Below are positions 8,639-17,134 of a stretch of 64,000 nt of DNA, in pieces. A program made the translations under genes and the position numbers. This stretch comes from Hahella sp. HNIBRBA332 (GTDB lineage Bacteria; Pseudomonadota; Gammaproteobacteria; Pseudomonadales; Oleiphilaceae). The first letter of the stretch is position 1. Each line of letters starts with the position of its first letter. Below the pieces are notes generated by a model. The model did not search any database. It worked only from the letters and a program-made list of their open reading frames with translations, and was not told the origin of the DNA. The stretch spans positions 6,947,001 through 7,011,000 of the forward strand of contig NZ_CP132203.1 of the NCBI RefSeq assembly GCF_030719035.1, given 5' to 3'.

Positions 8639-10504
8639 ATGGCTTCCCGAGAGCTGAAAGACCACTTCCGCGAGCAACGCATTTTTTTCCAACGTGCCAT
8701 CTGGGCTGCTCTGGGAGTGATCGCCCTGAGTCTTGCGCTGTTCGCCCGCTATTACTACCTGCAAATCAGCCAGCACGAAGTCTATAAGACCCTTTCTGAC
8801 CGTAACCGCATGCAATTGCAGTCCATCACGCCCACTCGCGGTTTGATCTATGACCGCAATGGTGTTTTGCTGGCGGATAATCAGCCCACATTTTCCCTCA
8901 CATTGGTGAAAGAACGGATAAAAGATCTGGACGCTACAATTGGGGAGTTACAGGACCTCCTTGAGATTACGGAAGATGATGTTGAGTCGTTCCGCAAGCG
9001 TATGGGGCAGCGCAGGCGTCCGTATGAGTCAGTGACGCTGAAGTCGCGGCTGACGGAGGAGGAGATCGCTCGCATCGCCGTGAACCGACACCGACTTGCG
9101 GGTGTTGAAGTCGAGGCGGAGTTGATCCGCTATTATCCGTTGAGCGACACGCTGGCCCACGTTCTGGGCTATGTCGGCCGCATTAGCGAGCGGGAATTGA
9201 AACAGGTCGACCCCGCCAATTACAGCGGCACTCAGTATTACGGTAAGCTTGGCGTGGAGCGCCATTATGAGAGCCTGCTGCATGGTTCCGTTGGCTATCA
9301 GACGGTGGAGACTGACGCGCGGGGGCGCGTTCTGAGAGTTCTGGATCGTGTTGCGCCAACCCCTGGCGCGGATATTTCACTGTATCTGGATGTCAATCTG
9401 CAACGCGCCGCCATCGAAGCGCTGGATGGCAGACGAGGCGCCGTTGTGGCGATAGAGCCTTCTACTGGCGGAATCCTCGCGCTGGTCAGTACGCCCAGTT
9501 TTGATCCTAACCTGTTTGTCACCGGTATCGACTCCGCGACTTATAAAGCGCTGCAGGATTCACCGGACATTCCTCTTTTTAACCGTGCGCTGCGGGGACA
9601 GTATCCACCCGGCTCCACCATCAAGCCGTTTCTTGGGTTGGCGGGACTGGATACAGAAATCATCAACGTCAACTCACGGGTATGGGATCCAGGGTGGTAC
9701 CAACTTAAAAACGACGACCGCAAGTATCGAGACTGGAAGCGCTCCGGGCATGGTTGGGTGGACCTCAATGCGTCTATCGAGCAATCTTGCGATGTCTTTT
9801 TCTATGACATGGCCTTCCGTATGGGGGTCGATAATATGTACGCCTATATGGCGAAGTTCGGCTTTGGCGAACAGTTAGTCTACGACATCGACGAAGCTCA
9901 GGACGGCATTTTGCCCTCACGGGAATGGAAGCGCGCGGCGCGACGGCTTCCCTGGTTCCCGGGGGATTCGTTGAATATGGGAATTGGTCAGGGCTTTATG
10001 CTTTCCACGCCCATGCAGTTGGCCACGGCCACGGCGGTGCTGGCTAATCGAGGCAAGTGGGTGCGTCCCCGTTTGATCAAGACAATTAATGAAAGCGAAG
10101 TGACGGATATTGAGTCGCCTCCTGACGTCACGCTCAAGCAGGAGTGGTACTGGAACTATGTAATCAAGGCGATGGAAGGCGTCATGCATGGTCGCCACGG
10201 CACCGCCCGCTCCAGCGGTAAGGACGCCTCCTATAAAATGGCCGGGAAAACCGGGACGGCGCAGGTGATCGGCATCAAACAGAATGCCGTGTACGATGCG
10301 GAAGCCATCGCTGAACGTCACCGCGACCATGCGCTTTTTGTTGGATTTGCGCCAGTGGATAACCCCAAAATCGCCGTAGCTGTATTGGTTGAAAATGGCG
10401 GTGGAGGCAGTGGCGCTGCTGCGCCGGTGGCGCGCAAGATGTTTGACGCTCATCTGGTCGGGCCTGAACTGGAGCCAGGCCAGATGCAGGCGGCCTCGCC
10501 CTGA
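8639..10504 (+). CDS. mrdA: Penicillin-binding protein 2 (rod elongasome transpeptidase)
   Basis: Cross-links new peptidoglycan during side-wall elongation, paired with RodA. The 621-residue class B PBP has one N-terminal membrane anchor (about residues 20-42) and a PBP dimerisation domain beginning near TPTRGLIYDRNG (65-76). The transpeptidase domain has S326-x-x-K329 (PGSTIKP), S383-C-D385 and K537-T-G-T (MAGKTGTAQ). All active-site motifs are intact. It heads the mrdA-rodA-mltB-rlpA-dacA block. Confidence 0.96.
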   Translation: MASRELKDHFREQRIFFQRAIWAALGVIALSLALFARYYYLQISQHEVYKTLSDRNRMQLQSITPTRGLIYDRNGVLLADNQPTFSLTLVKERIKDLDATIGELQDLLEITEDDVESFRKRMGQRRRPYESVTLKSRLTEEEIARIAVNRHRLAGVEVEAELIRYYPLSDTLAHVLGYVGRISERELKQVDPANYSGTQYYGKLGVERHYESLLHGSVGYQTVETDARGRVLRVLDRVAPTPGADISLYLDVNLQRAAIEALDGRRGAVVAIEPSTGGILALVSTPSFDPNLFVTGIDSATYKALQDSPDIPLFNRALRGQYPPGSTIKPFLGLAGLDTEIINVNSRVWDPGWYQLKNDDRKYRDWKRSGHGWVDLNASIEQSCDVFFYDMAFRMGVDNMYAYMAKFGFGEQLVYDIDEAQDGILPSREWKRAARRLPWFPGDSLNMGIGQGFMLSTPMQLATATAVLANRGKWVRPRLIKTINESEVTDIESPPDVTLKQEWYWNYVIKAMEGVMHGRHGTARSSGKDASYKMAGKTGTAQVIGIKQNAVYDAEAIAERHRDHALFVGFAPVDNPKIAVAVLVENGGGGSGAAAPVARKMFDAHLVGPELEPGQMQAASP

Positions 10505-10563
10505 ACTAGATTTGTATTGATGCGCGGGTAATTCCCGTAGCGACTATTACTATAAACATTCGT

Positions 10564-10579
10564 CCCGACCAGTGTCGGG
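10564..10579. repeat. Hairpin between mrdA and rodA
   Basis: A perfect 6-bp stem, CCCGAC and GTCGGG, closes a CAGT tetraloop. It lies between the mrdA stop and the rodA start and has no T tract, so it more likely affects mRNA processing or stability than termination. Confidence 0.4.
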
Positions 10580-10602
10580 AGACGCAGGTCGATACTTGGG
10601 AT

Positions 10603-11754
10603 ATGAAAAGCAGCGATTTCGTAAGGCAGTTACCCGGCGGTGAGGCGCATTTCAGCCGACCTCGTACGCTCGCCAGCATTCTTCACATCGACGTTCCGCT
10701 ATTCACTCTGCTGCTGATTCTGGTGCTTGGCGGTTTGTTCGTGCTGTACAGCGGTAGTGAGAAAAGTATGTCCGATGTGGCCAGGCAAGGCATTCACTTT
10801 GCTGTCGCCTCTACTCTGATGCTTATTCTGGCCCGATTTGATCCGCAAGTGTTTCGTCGTTGGGCTCCTTGGGTGTTTTTTCTCGGATTGGCCGGTTTGG
10901 TAGCGGTATTGGCGGTCGGTAGCGACGCCAAGGGCGCTCAACGCTGGCTGAAAATTCCAGGCGTCGGCGTACGGGTGCAACCATCTGAATTCATGAAACT
11001 GGCGGTGCCGATGATGGTGGCCTGGTATCTGTCGGACCGTATTCTCCCTCCGTCCTTTAAGCATATTATTGGGGCGCTGATTATTATCTTTGTGCCCGCT
11101 GCCTTGATCGCTAAACAGCCTGACCTGGGAACGGCCATTCTGATCGCCGCGTCCGGTGTTTTTGTGTTGCTGTTTGCAGGGCTTGGGCTGCGGTGGATTC
11201 TCGGTTGTCTGGCGGGCGTTGCGGCGCTGGCGCCGGCGATGTGGTTTTTCGTCATGCACGACTATCAAAAACAGCGGGTGTTGACGTTCCTTGACCCCGA
11301 GTCGGACCCTTTACGCACTGGCTGGAATATTATTCAGTCCAAAACGGCGATTGGCTCCGGCGGTTTTGGAGGCAAAGGCTGGCTGGAAGGCACTCAGTCC
11401 CATCTGGACTTCCTGCCGGAGAGCCACACGGACTTTATTATCGCAGTACTGGCTGAGGAGTTCGGTTATATCGGCGTGGCGTGTATTCTTACGCTGTACA
11501 TGATGATTATAGGTCGCGGGCTGTATATTGCAGCTAACGGTCAGGATACGTTTTCCCGTCTGCTGGCGGGATCGCTGATCATGACGTTTTTCGTATATGT
11601 TTTCGTCAATATGGGCATGGTGAGCGGTATTCTGCCCGTCGTCGGCGTGCCCTTGCCATTGGTCAGCTATGGCGGTACGTCCGTGCTTACTTTGATGGCG
11701 TCGTTCGGCATACTGATGTCGATTCATACTCATAAGAAAATGCTGTCCAGATAA
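10603..11754 (+). CDS. rodA: Rod-shape peptidoglycan glycosyltransferase RodA
   Basis: A SEDS-family integral membrane glycosyltransferase that polymerises lipid II for cell elongation with PBP2. The 383-residue protein has about ten membrane helices. SEDS landmarks are GSDAKGAQRWLKIPGVGVRVQ, QPSEFMKLAVPM, KQPDLGTAIL and the C-terminal LPLVSYGGTSVL. It lies 98 bp after mrdA, its functional partner. Confidence 0.96.
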   Translation: MKSSDFVRQLPGGEAHFSRPRTLASILHIDVPLFTLLLILVLGGLFVLYSGSEKSMSDVARQGIHFAVASTLMLILARFDPQVFRRWAPWVFFLGLAGLVAVLAVGSDAKGAQRWLKIPGVGVRVQPSEFMKLAVPMMVAWYLSDRILPPSFKHIIGALIIIFVPAALIAKQPDLGTAILIAASGVFVLLFAGLGLRWILGCLAGVAALAPAMWFFVMHDYQKQRVLTFLDPESDPLRTGWNIIQSKTAIGSGGFGGKGWLEGTQSHLDFLPESHTDFIIAVLAEEFGYIGVACILTLYMMIIGRGLYIAANGQDTFSRLLAGSLIMTFFVYVFVNMGMVSGILPVVGVPLPLVSYGGTSVLTLMASFGILMSIHTHKKMLSR

Positions 11755-11806
11755 ACTCACAAGGCCGTCCCGCGTAGCGGGGGCGCCTCCGAGACGAAGG
11801 GGATCT

Positions 11807-12865
11807 ATGCAATCCTGGAATGACATTCCGCAAAGAATAAAAAAGTCCGCGTTGGCGATGCTTATGTTTAGTGCATTGGGGGCAAGCGCAGTGAATGCGG
11901 CGGAAGAAAGCGTCGCATATAAATCTCACCCTGAAGCCAAGAAATTTATCGCCAGTATGGCGACCAAACATGGCTTTGATAAAACGCAGCTGCAGCAGAT
12001 TTTCGCAGGAGCGGAAAAAAAACAGGAAATTATCGACGCAATGAAGCGGCCGGCGGAGAAAGTGCTGGAATGGAAGGATTATCGCCGGATATTTCTCACC
12101 GATCAGCGTATTGCAGGCGGTAAGCAGTTTATGAAGGAGAACAAGGACGCGTTGCTTCGGGCTGAAGCGGAATATGGCGTTCCTGCGCAGGTTATTACGG
12201 CGATCATCGGCGTAGAAACTCTGTATGGTCGTCATAAGGGGCGTTATCGAGTCATTGACGCCTTGTCGACGCTGGCGTTTGATTACCCGCCACGCAGCAA
12301 ATTCTTCCGCAGCGAACTGGAGCATTATCTGTTGCTTGGACGGGAGCAGGGCTTCGATATCATGAGCTTGACCGGCTCATACGCGGGAGCGATGGGGTAT
12401 GGGCAGTTCATACCTAGCAGTTACCGCAGCTATGCCGTTGATTTTAATGACGATAAGATTGCAGATATTCTGACTGACAAGATAGATGCGATTGGCAGCG
12501 TGGCGAATTATCTGGCGCGGCACGGCTGGCGTAAGGGGGATGACGTTGCTATGCAGGTCGAGATGAATAAAGCTCCGCCAGCATCGCTGCTGCCGAAGAA
12601 GCAGAAACCGGCGCATAGCGTCGGTAAGTTAAAAAAAGCAGGCGTGCCCGTCCCTGCAACATTGGATGATAAAACTCGCGCCAGACTGATGGCGCTGGAG
12701 GCGGAATCCGGCAAGGAATATTGGCTGGGGCTACAGAATTTTTATGTGATAACCCGCTATAACCACAGCGATTTATACGCCATGGCGGTGTTCCAACTCA
12801 GTGAGGCGATACGAAACGATGATTCGAGCAATACGGACGGGCCGACGGACGCGACTGGGGCTTAA
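11807..12865 (+). CDS. mltB: Membrane-bound lytic transglycosylase B family protein
   Basis: Cleaves the MurNAc-GlcNAc bond of peptidoglycan to form 1,6-anhydroMurNAc ends. The 352-residue protein has a signal-like N-terminus (about residues 12-31, ending ASAVNA-AEE). It lacks a lipobox cysteine, so unlike E. coli MltB it appears soluble in the periplasm, more like SltB1. The catalytic glutamate is E137 in GVETLYGR. SYAGAMGYGQFIPSSYR is the second family motif. The end overlaps the start of rlpA by 47 bp. Confidence 0.92.
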   Translation: MQSWNDIPQRIKKSALAMLMFSALGASAVNAAEESVAYKSHPEAKKFIASMATKHGFDKTQLQQIFAGAEKKQEIIDAMKRPAEKVLEWKDYRRIFLTDQRIAGGKQFMKENKDALLRAEAEYGVPAQVITAIIGVETLYGRHKGRYRVIDALSTLAFDYPPRSKFFRSELEHYLLLGREQGFDIMSLTGSYAGAMGYGQFIPSSYRSYAVDFNDDKIADILTDKIDAIGSVANYLARHGWRKGDDVAMQVEMNKAPPASLLPKKQKPAHSVGKLKKAGVPVPATLDDKTRARLMALEAESGKEYWLGLQNFYVITRYNHSDLYAMAVFQLSEAIRNDDSSNTDGPTDATGA

Positions 12866-13700
12866 CGCCCTGGCGTTGCTGATGGTCTTGCTGGCGGCGG
12901 GGTGCTCCACGACGCCTTCCTCCCGCTATCATATTCAACACGACCGGGGACCGGACGGCGACGTGGACCTGAGCCACCTGAAAGAACCGACTCCCCGTAA
13001 AGAGCCGCGTAGTCGTGGCGGTAATAAGAGCCCTTATTCTGTTTGGGGTAAAACCTACTATGTAATGAACTCCAGCGACGGCTATGTGGAAGAAGGCGTG
13101 GCTTCCTGGTACGGAACCAAGTTTCATGGCTATAAAACGTCCAACGGTGAAACATACAATATGTATGAATATACCGCTGCTCATAAAAGCCTGCCGTTGC
13201 CAACTTATGTACGGGTGACCAATCTGGAAAATGGCCGCAGCGTGATTGTGCGGGTGAATGATCGCGGCCCATTCCACGGTGGTAGATTGATTGATTTATC
13301 GTACGCAGCGGCGAAAAAACTGGGCTATGACAAGAAAGGCACCGCACGCGTGCGAGTGGAAGTGGTGACGGAAGCGACAACGCCCGCCCAGGTGGCGCAC
13401 GCGGCGACTTCCAAGCCGGTTGTGACGTCGGCTCCGACGCCGGATGCCGCGGAAGGATACTTTTTGCAGGTAGGGGCGTTCAGCTCGGAGCTGGGGGCAA
13501 TTAAAGTTCGCAACCATATCAGCTCACTGCTGGATGCGCCGGTCTTTGTCAGCAAACCGGATGCAGGCTCTATTTATCGGGTAAGAGTGGGGCCGTTCGT
13601 CAAAGAGAAAGAGGCTGCTCGTTTTCTGGATATTCTGCAGCGCGCGGCCTATCCGGAAACCATGCTGATCAAGCGGGCGCTGAATAATCCCAGCATTTAA
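12819..13700 (+). CDS. rlpA: Septal ring lytic transglycosylase RlpA, lipoprotein
   Basis: An outer-membrane lipoprotein that cleaves denuded peptidoglycan glycans. The 293-residue product starts at ATG 12819, which gives a short basic N-terminus and a lipobox ending at C29 (LLAAGC). The double-psi beta-barrel domain carries GVASWYGTKFHGYKTSNGE and VRVNDRGPFHGGRLIDLS, including the catalytic aspartate of the NDRGP motif. A C-terminal SPOR domain (about 210-285, GYFLQVGAFSSELGA) binds denuded glycans. An upstream in-frame ATG at 12801 would place six extra residues before the signal peptide. Confidence 0.94.
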   Translation: MIRAIRTGRRTRLGLNALALLMVLLAAGCSTTPSSRYHIQHDRGPDGDVDLSHLKEPTPRKEPRSRGGNKSPYSVWGKTYYVMNSSDGYVEEGVASWYGTKFHGYKTSNGETYNMYEYTAAHKSLPLPTYVRVTNLENGRSVIVRVNDRGPFHGGRLIDLSYAAAKKLGYDKKGTARVRVEVVTEATTPAQVAHAATSKPVVTSAPTPDAAEGYFLQVGAFSSELGAIKVRNHISSLLDAPVFVSKPDAGSIYRVRVGPFVKEKEAARFLDILQRAAYPETMLIKRALNNPSI

Positions 13701-13746
13701 AGCCGCGTTACGGGTTACCGCAAGTTAATGCGACAGTGTTTTAGTT

Positions 13747-13764
13747 CGGGGTGAATTAACCCCG
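13747..13764 (+). terminator. Weak hairpin after rlpA
   Basis: CGGGGT and ACCCCG form a 6-bp stem with loop GAATTA, followed by GCTTTCC. It lies between rlpA and dacA. It could be a weak terminator or attenuator. Confidence 0.35.
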
Positions 13765-13839
13765 GCTTTCCGTTACTATTCAGCAGCAAAACCGCGACCT
13801 AATCACACACAAATCCAAGTAAAAGCCAGAGAACCAATC

Positions 13840-15000
13840 ATGTCATTACCAAGGATGCGAGTTTATATTGCATTTTTCCTGTGCTGGGCCGTCAGCGCAG
13901 CCTGGGCGGACCAAGCTTCCCTGATACCCTCGGCGCCGCAAATCGCAGCCTCTTCGTACATTCTGATGGACGCTGAAAGCGGCGCCATTATCGTTGAGAA
14001 AAATTCTGAAGAACGTCTTCCCCCCGCCAGTTTGACCAAGATGATGACGTCTTATGTGCTGGATTACGAAGTTGACCAGGGCAACGTCAGCTTCAACGAC
14101 GAAGCGCCGATCAGCGTCAAAGCATGGAAAACCGGCGGCTCAAAAATGTTTGTGCGCGAAGGCACCAGCGTTCGTCTGGGCGATCTGATCAAGGGCATTA
14201 TCATTCAGTCCGGTAACGACGCCAGCGTCGCCGTTGCGGAGTTTCTCGCCGGCAGTGAAGACGCGTTTGCTTCCATGATGAACCAGCACGCGCAGCGTCT
14301 GGGCATGAACAACACCAATTTTGAAAACGCCACGGGCCTCCCTTCGGAGAATCATTACTCCTCTGCGCATGACTTGGCGAAATTAGCGAAAGCGATTATC
14401 AACGACTTTCCTAATCAGTATCCGATCTATTCCGAAAAATACTTTACTTACAACAACATCCGCCAGCCAAACCGCAACCTGTTGCTGTGGCGCGACAAGT
14501 CTGTAGACGGTTTGAAAACCGGTCATACGGAAGAGGCTGGATATTGTCTGGTGTCTTCCGCCGTGCGCGACGGCATGCGTCTGATCAGTGTGGTGATGGG
14601 CACCAAGAGCGAAGAAGCCCGCGCTCGCGAGACGCTGAAGTTGTTGAATTATGGTTTCCGTTATTTTGAAACCCACAAACTGTATTCCGCCGGACAAAAG
14701 CTGGTGGATAGCGATATTTGGGCTGGCTCCGCTGACACGGTTCCGCTTGGCCTGAGCAAAGAAATTGTAGTGACTATTCCACGCGGCAAAAAAGATGCGC
14801 TGGAAGCCACCGTCGATATCGATAAAGTTATTAAAGCGCCGATCGAAGTGGGCGCGGAGCTGGGCAAGCTAACTCTTAAGCTGAACGGCGAGTTGCTGCT
14901 GGAGAAGCCGGTGGTGGCTCTGGAAGCGGTTGAAGAGGCGGGCTTCTTCAAGCGCATCTGGCACGCTATCGTGCTGTTCTTTATGGGATTATTTGAATAA
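13840..15000 (+). CDS. dacA: D-alanyl-D-alanine carboxypeptidase (PBP5/6 type)
   Basis: Removes the terminal D-Ala from peptidoglycan pentapeptides. The 386-residue protein has a signal peptide ending near SAAWA-DQ (residue 23). The active-site motifs are S64-L-T-K67, S124-G-N126 and K226-T-G228. The C-terminal PBP5-type beta domain ends in an amphipathic helix (GFFKRIWHAIVLFFMGLFE) that anchors it to the outer face of the inner membrane. A terminator follows. Confidence 0.95.
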   Translation: MSLPRMRVYIAFFLCWAVSAAWADQASLIPSAPQIAASSYILMDAESGAIIVEKNSEERLPPASLTKMMTSYVLDYEVDQGNVSFNDEAPISVKAWKTGGSKMFVREGTSVRLGDLIKGIIIQSGNDASVAVAEFLAGSEDAFASMMNQHAQRLGMNNTNFENATGLPSENHYSSAHDLAKLAKAIINDFPNQYPIYSEKYFTYNNIRQPNRNLLLWRDKSVDGLKTGHTEEAGYCLVSSAVRDGMRLISVVMGTKSEEARARETLKLLNYGFRYFETHKLYSAGQKLVDSDIWAGSADTVPLGLSKEIVVTIPRGKKDALEATVDIDKVIKAPIEVGAELGKLTLKLNGELLLEKPVVALEAVEEAGFFKRIWHAIVLFFMGLFE

Positions 15001-15055
15001 CGCAAACGCCGGGACAAGGGCGAGCCAAAACGCCCTGTAAAAGCGTATAATAAGC

Positions 15056-15090
15056 AAACCTCTGGCCGCGTGGCGACCAGAGGTTTTGTT
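15056..15090 (+). terminator. Rho-independent terminator after dacA
   Basis: AAACCTCTGG (15056-15065) pairs with CCAGAGGTTTT (15077-15087) around an 11-base loop, followed by T-rich sequence. It lies 55 bp after dacA and separates the cell-wall genes from the lipoate genes. Confidence 0.8.
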
Positions 15091-15138
15091 CATTTTTAAC
15101 CCAGGCGGTTTGTCTTGGTTGCTGTTAAAGGTGCTCTC

Positions 15139-15414
15139 ATGACCGATAGCCAAAAAGAGGCTCCCAAAATTGAATTTCCTTGCGACTATCCGTTGAAAGT
15201 CATCGGTGTGGCGGGGCCTGATTTTCAGGAAACCGTGGCGACAATTGTACGCGCTCATGCGCCTGAATTTGATGCGTCTTCGATTGACGTGCTCGACAGC
15301 CGCAACGGTAAATATCTTTCATTGCGCTTTAGCATTCAGGCCCAGAGCGAAGAGCATATTCGTCGCCTGTTTCTGGATCTGAAAGCGCACAGCGCTGTGC
15401 AAATGGTGCTGTAA
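15139..15414 (+). CDS. ybeD: DUF493/YbeD family protein
   Basis: A 91-residue ACT-like protein with the conserved core FPCDYPLKVIGVAGPDF and YLSLRFSIQAQSEEHI. It is placed, as in many proteobacteria, between dacA and lipB, but its function is not established. I start at ATG 15139 after an AAAGGTG element. An upstream in-frame TTG would add eight residues. lipB begins 3 bp after its stop. Confidence 0.9.
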   Translation: MTDSQKEAPKIEFPCDYPLKVIGVAGPDFQETVATIVRAHAPEFDASSIDVLDSRNGKYLSLRFSIQAQSEEHIRRLFLDLKAHSAVQMVL

Positions 15415-15417
15415 GTC

Positions 15418-16110
15418 GTGACGCAGCAGGACCCTGTCGAGATGGAAGCTGTGGCGTCGACACAGACGTTGATCGTGCGGCGTTTTAGTCTGATGCCTTA
15501 TGAGCCGGTTTGGCGGGCGATGCAGGACTTTACTCAGCAGCGCGACGCTGAGACTACCGACGAAGTCTGGTTGTTGCAGCATGAGTCAGTATTCACCCAG
15601 GGACAGGCTGGCGACGCCGAGCATGTGTTGTTTCCCGGCGATATCCCGGTTGTGCAGGTGGATCGCGGTGGCCAGGTGACCTACCACGGTCCCGGCCAAC
15701 TAATGGTGTATTTACTTTTGGATCTGCGGCGACTCAAAATGGGCGCCCGAGATCTGGTGACAATGATCGAAAACACGCTGGTGGATACGCTGGCGGGATA
15801 TGGTATCGAAGCCCATGCCCGCAAAGACGCGCCCGGCGTGTATGTGGGAGACGCGAAAATAGCGTCCCTGGGGTTGAGAATTCGGCGCGGTTCCTCATTC
15901 CATGGTCTGGCCTTGAATGTGGATATGGATCTGGAGCCCTTTTTGCGCATTAATCCCTGCGGCTATCAGGGATTGCGGATGACGCAGATAAAAGAATTCG
16001 TACCGGATGTGAGCTGGGCATCAGTCGCCGATGCGTGGCTGAGCCAATTTGTCCGCGCAGCGGGCTTCCAATCAGTTGTAGAGCAGAGAGGGTTACCCGG
16101 AGATGAGTGA
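15418..16110 (+). CDS. lipB: Octanoyltransferase
   Basis: Moves octanoate from acyl carrier protein onto lipoyl domains. The 230-residue protein carries RGGQVTYHGPGQLMVYLLLD, the catalytic lysine K147 (GDAKIASLG) and the catalytic cysteine C181 (NPCGYQG). The start is GTG at 15418, and an internal ATG at 15442 is possible. The end overlaps lipA by 8 bp, which suggests translational coupling of the two lipoate steps. Confidence 0.95.
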   Translation: MTQQDPVEMEAVASTQTLIVRRFSLMPYEPVWRAMQDFTQQRDAETTDEVWLLQHESVFTQGQAGDAEHVLFPGDIPVVQVDRGGQVTYHGPGQLMVYLLLDLRRLKMGARDLVTMIENTLVDTLAGYGIEAHARKDAPGVYVGDAKIASLGLRIRRGSSFHGLALNVDMDLEPFLRINPCGYQGLRMTQIKEFVPDVSWASVADAWLSQFVRAAGFQSVVEQRGLPGDE

Positions 16111-17101
16111 AACCAATGTACAAGGTTCTCTGGCTGAGGCGCCGAAAGCGGCGGTCAAGCGGGTGGAGCAGGGCGTCAAACTACGCGGTTACGATAAAGT
16201 ATCCCGCAATCCCGTCAAGATTATCGCCACTGACGCTGTGCCCAGAAAACCGGACTGGATTCGGGTGCGCCTGTCCTCCTCCCCCAGCGTGGAAGCCATC
16301 AAGCAAAAGCTGCGCAAGCTGAATCTGCATTCTGTCTGCGAAGAGGCGTCCTGCCCTAACCTGAGCGAGTGCTTCAGCCATGGCACCGCTACTTTCATGA
16401 TCATGGGCGACATTTGTACTCGCCGTTGTCCTTTCTGTGACGTCGCCCATGGCCGTCCCAACGCACTGGACGAAAACGAGCCAACACATTTGGCGCAGGC
16501 CATTGCTGAAATGAATCTTAAGTACGTGGTCATCACTTCTGTGGACCGCGACGATCTGCGCGATGGCGGTGCAGGGCATTTCGCCCAGTGCATCAGCGAG
16601 TCCCGCAAATACAGTCCCAACCTGAAAATTGAGGTGCTGGTGCCTGACTTCCGGGGGCGCATGGACGTGGCGCTGGATATTCTGCGCGAGTCTCCGCCTG
16701 ACGTGTTCAACCATAACCTGGAGACGGTGCCCCGCTTGTACAAGCAGGCGCGTCCCGGCGCTGATTATGCGTGGTCATTGTTGTTGCTGAAGCGCTTCAA
16801 AGAAGCCGCGCCGGATGTGCCGACCAAATCCGGTCTGATGCTGGGTATTGGCGAGGAGATTGAAGAAGTGAAGCAGGTCATGAGAGATCTGCGCGCGCAC
16901 AATACCGATATGCTGACCTTGGGCCAGTACTTGGCGCCTTCCAAAGACCATCTGCCGGTCGTGCGTTTCGTACATCCTGACGAGTTCAAGGAACTGGCGG
17001 ATTACGGCTACGAAATCGGCTTTAAACAGGTGGCGAGCGGCCCGTTGGTGAGATCTTCCTATCACGCGGACAAGCAGGCCGCCGGCGAGAAAATCTCCTG
17101 A
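16103..17101 (+). CDS. lipA: Lipoyl synthase
   Basis: A radical-SAM enzyme that inserts two sulfurs into octanoyl groups to make lipoate. The 332-residue protein has both iron-sulfur cluster sets: C79, C84 and C90 for the sacrificial auxiliary cluster and C105-x3-C109-x2-C112 (GDICTRRCPFC) for the SAM cluster. The C-terminal GPLVRSSYHAD holds the family's RSSY ligand serine. It is coupled to lipB upstream. Confidence 0.97.
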   Translation: MSETNVQGSLAEAPKAAVKRVEQGVKLRGYDKVSRNPVKIIATDAVPRKPDWIRVRLSSSPSVEAIKQKLRKLNLHSVCEEASCPNLSECFSHGTATFMIMGDICTRRCPFCDVAHGRPNALDENEPTHLAQAIAEMNLKYVVITSVDRDDLRDGGAGHFAQCISESRKYSPNLKIEVLVPDFRGRMDVALDILRESPPDVFNHNLETVPRLYKQARPGADYAWSLLLLKRFKEAAPDVPTKSGLMLGIGEEIEEVKQVMRDLRAHNTDMLTLGQYLAPSKDHLPVVRFVHPDEFKELADYGYEIGFKQVASGPLVRSSYHADKQAAGEKIS

Positions 17102-17134
17102 CGCGGAACGGTTAAAGGGAATATTGAATGCGGC

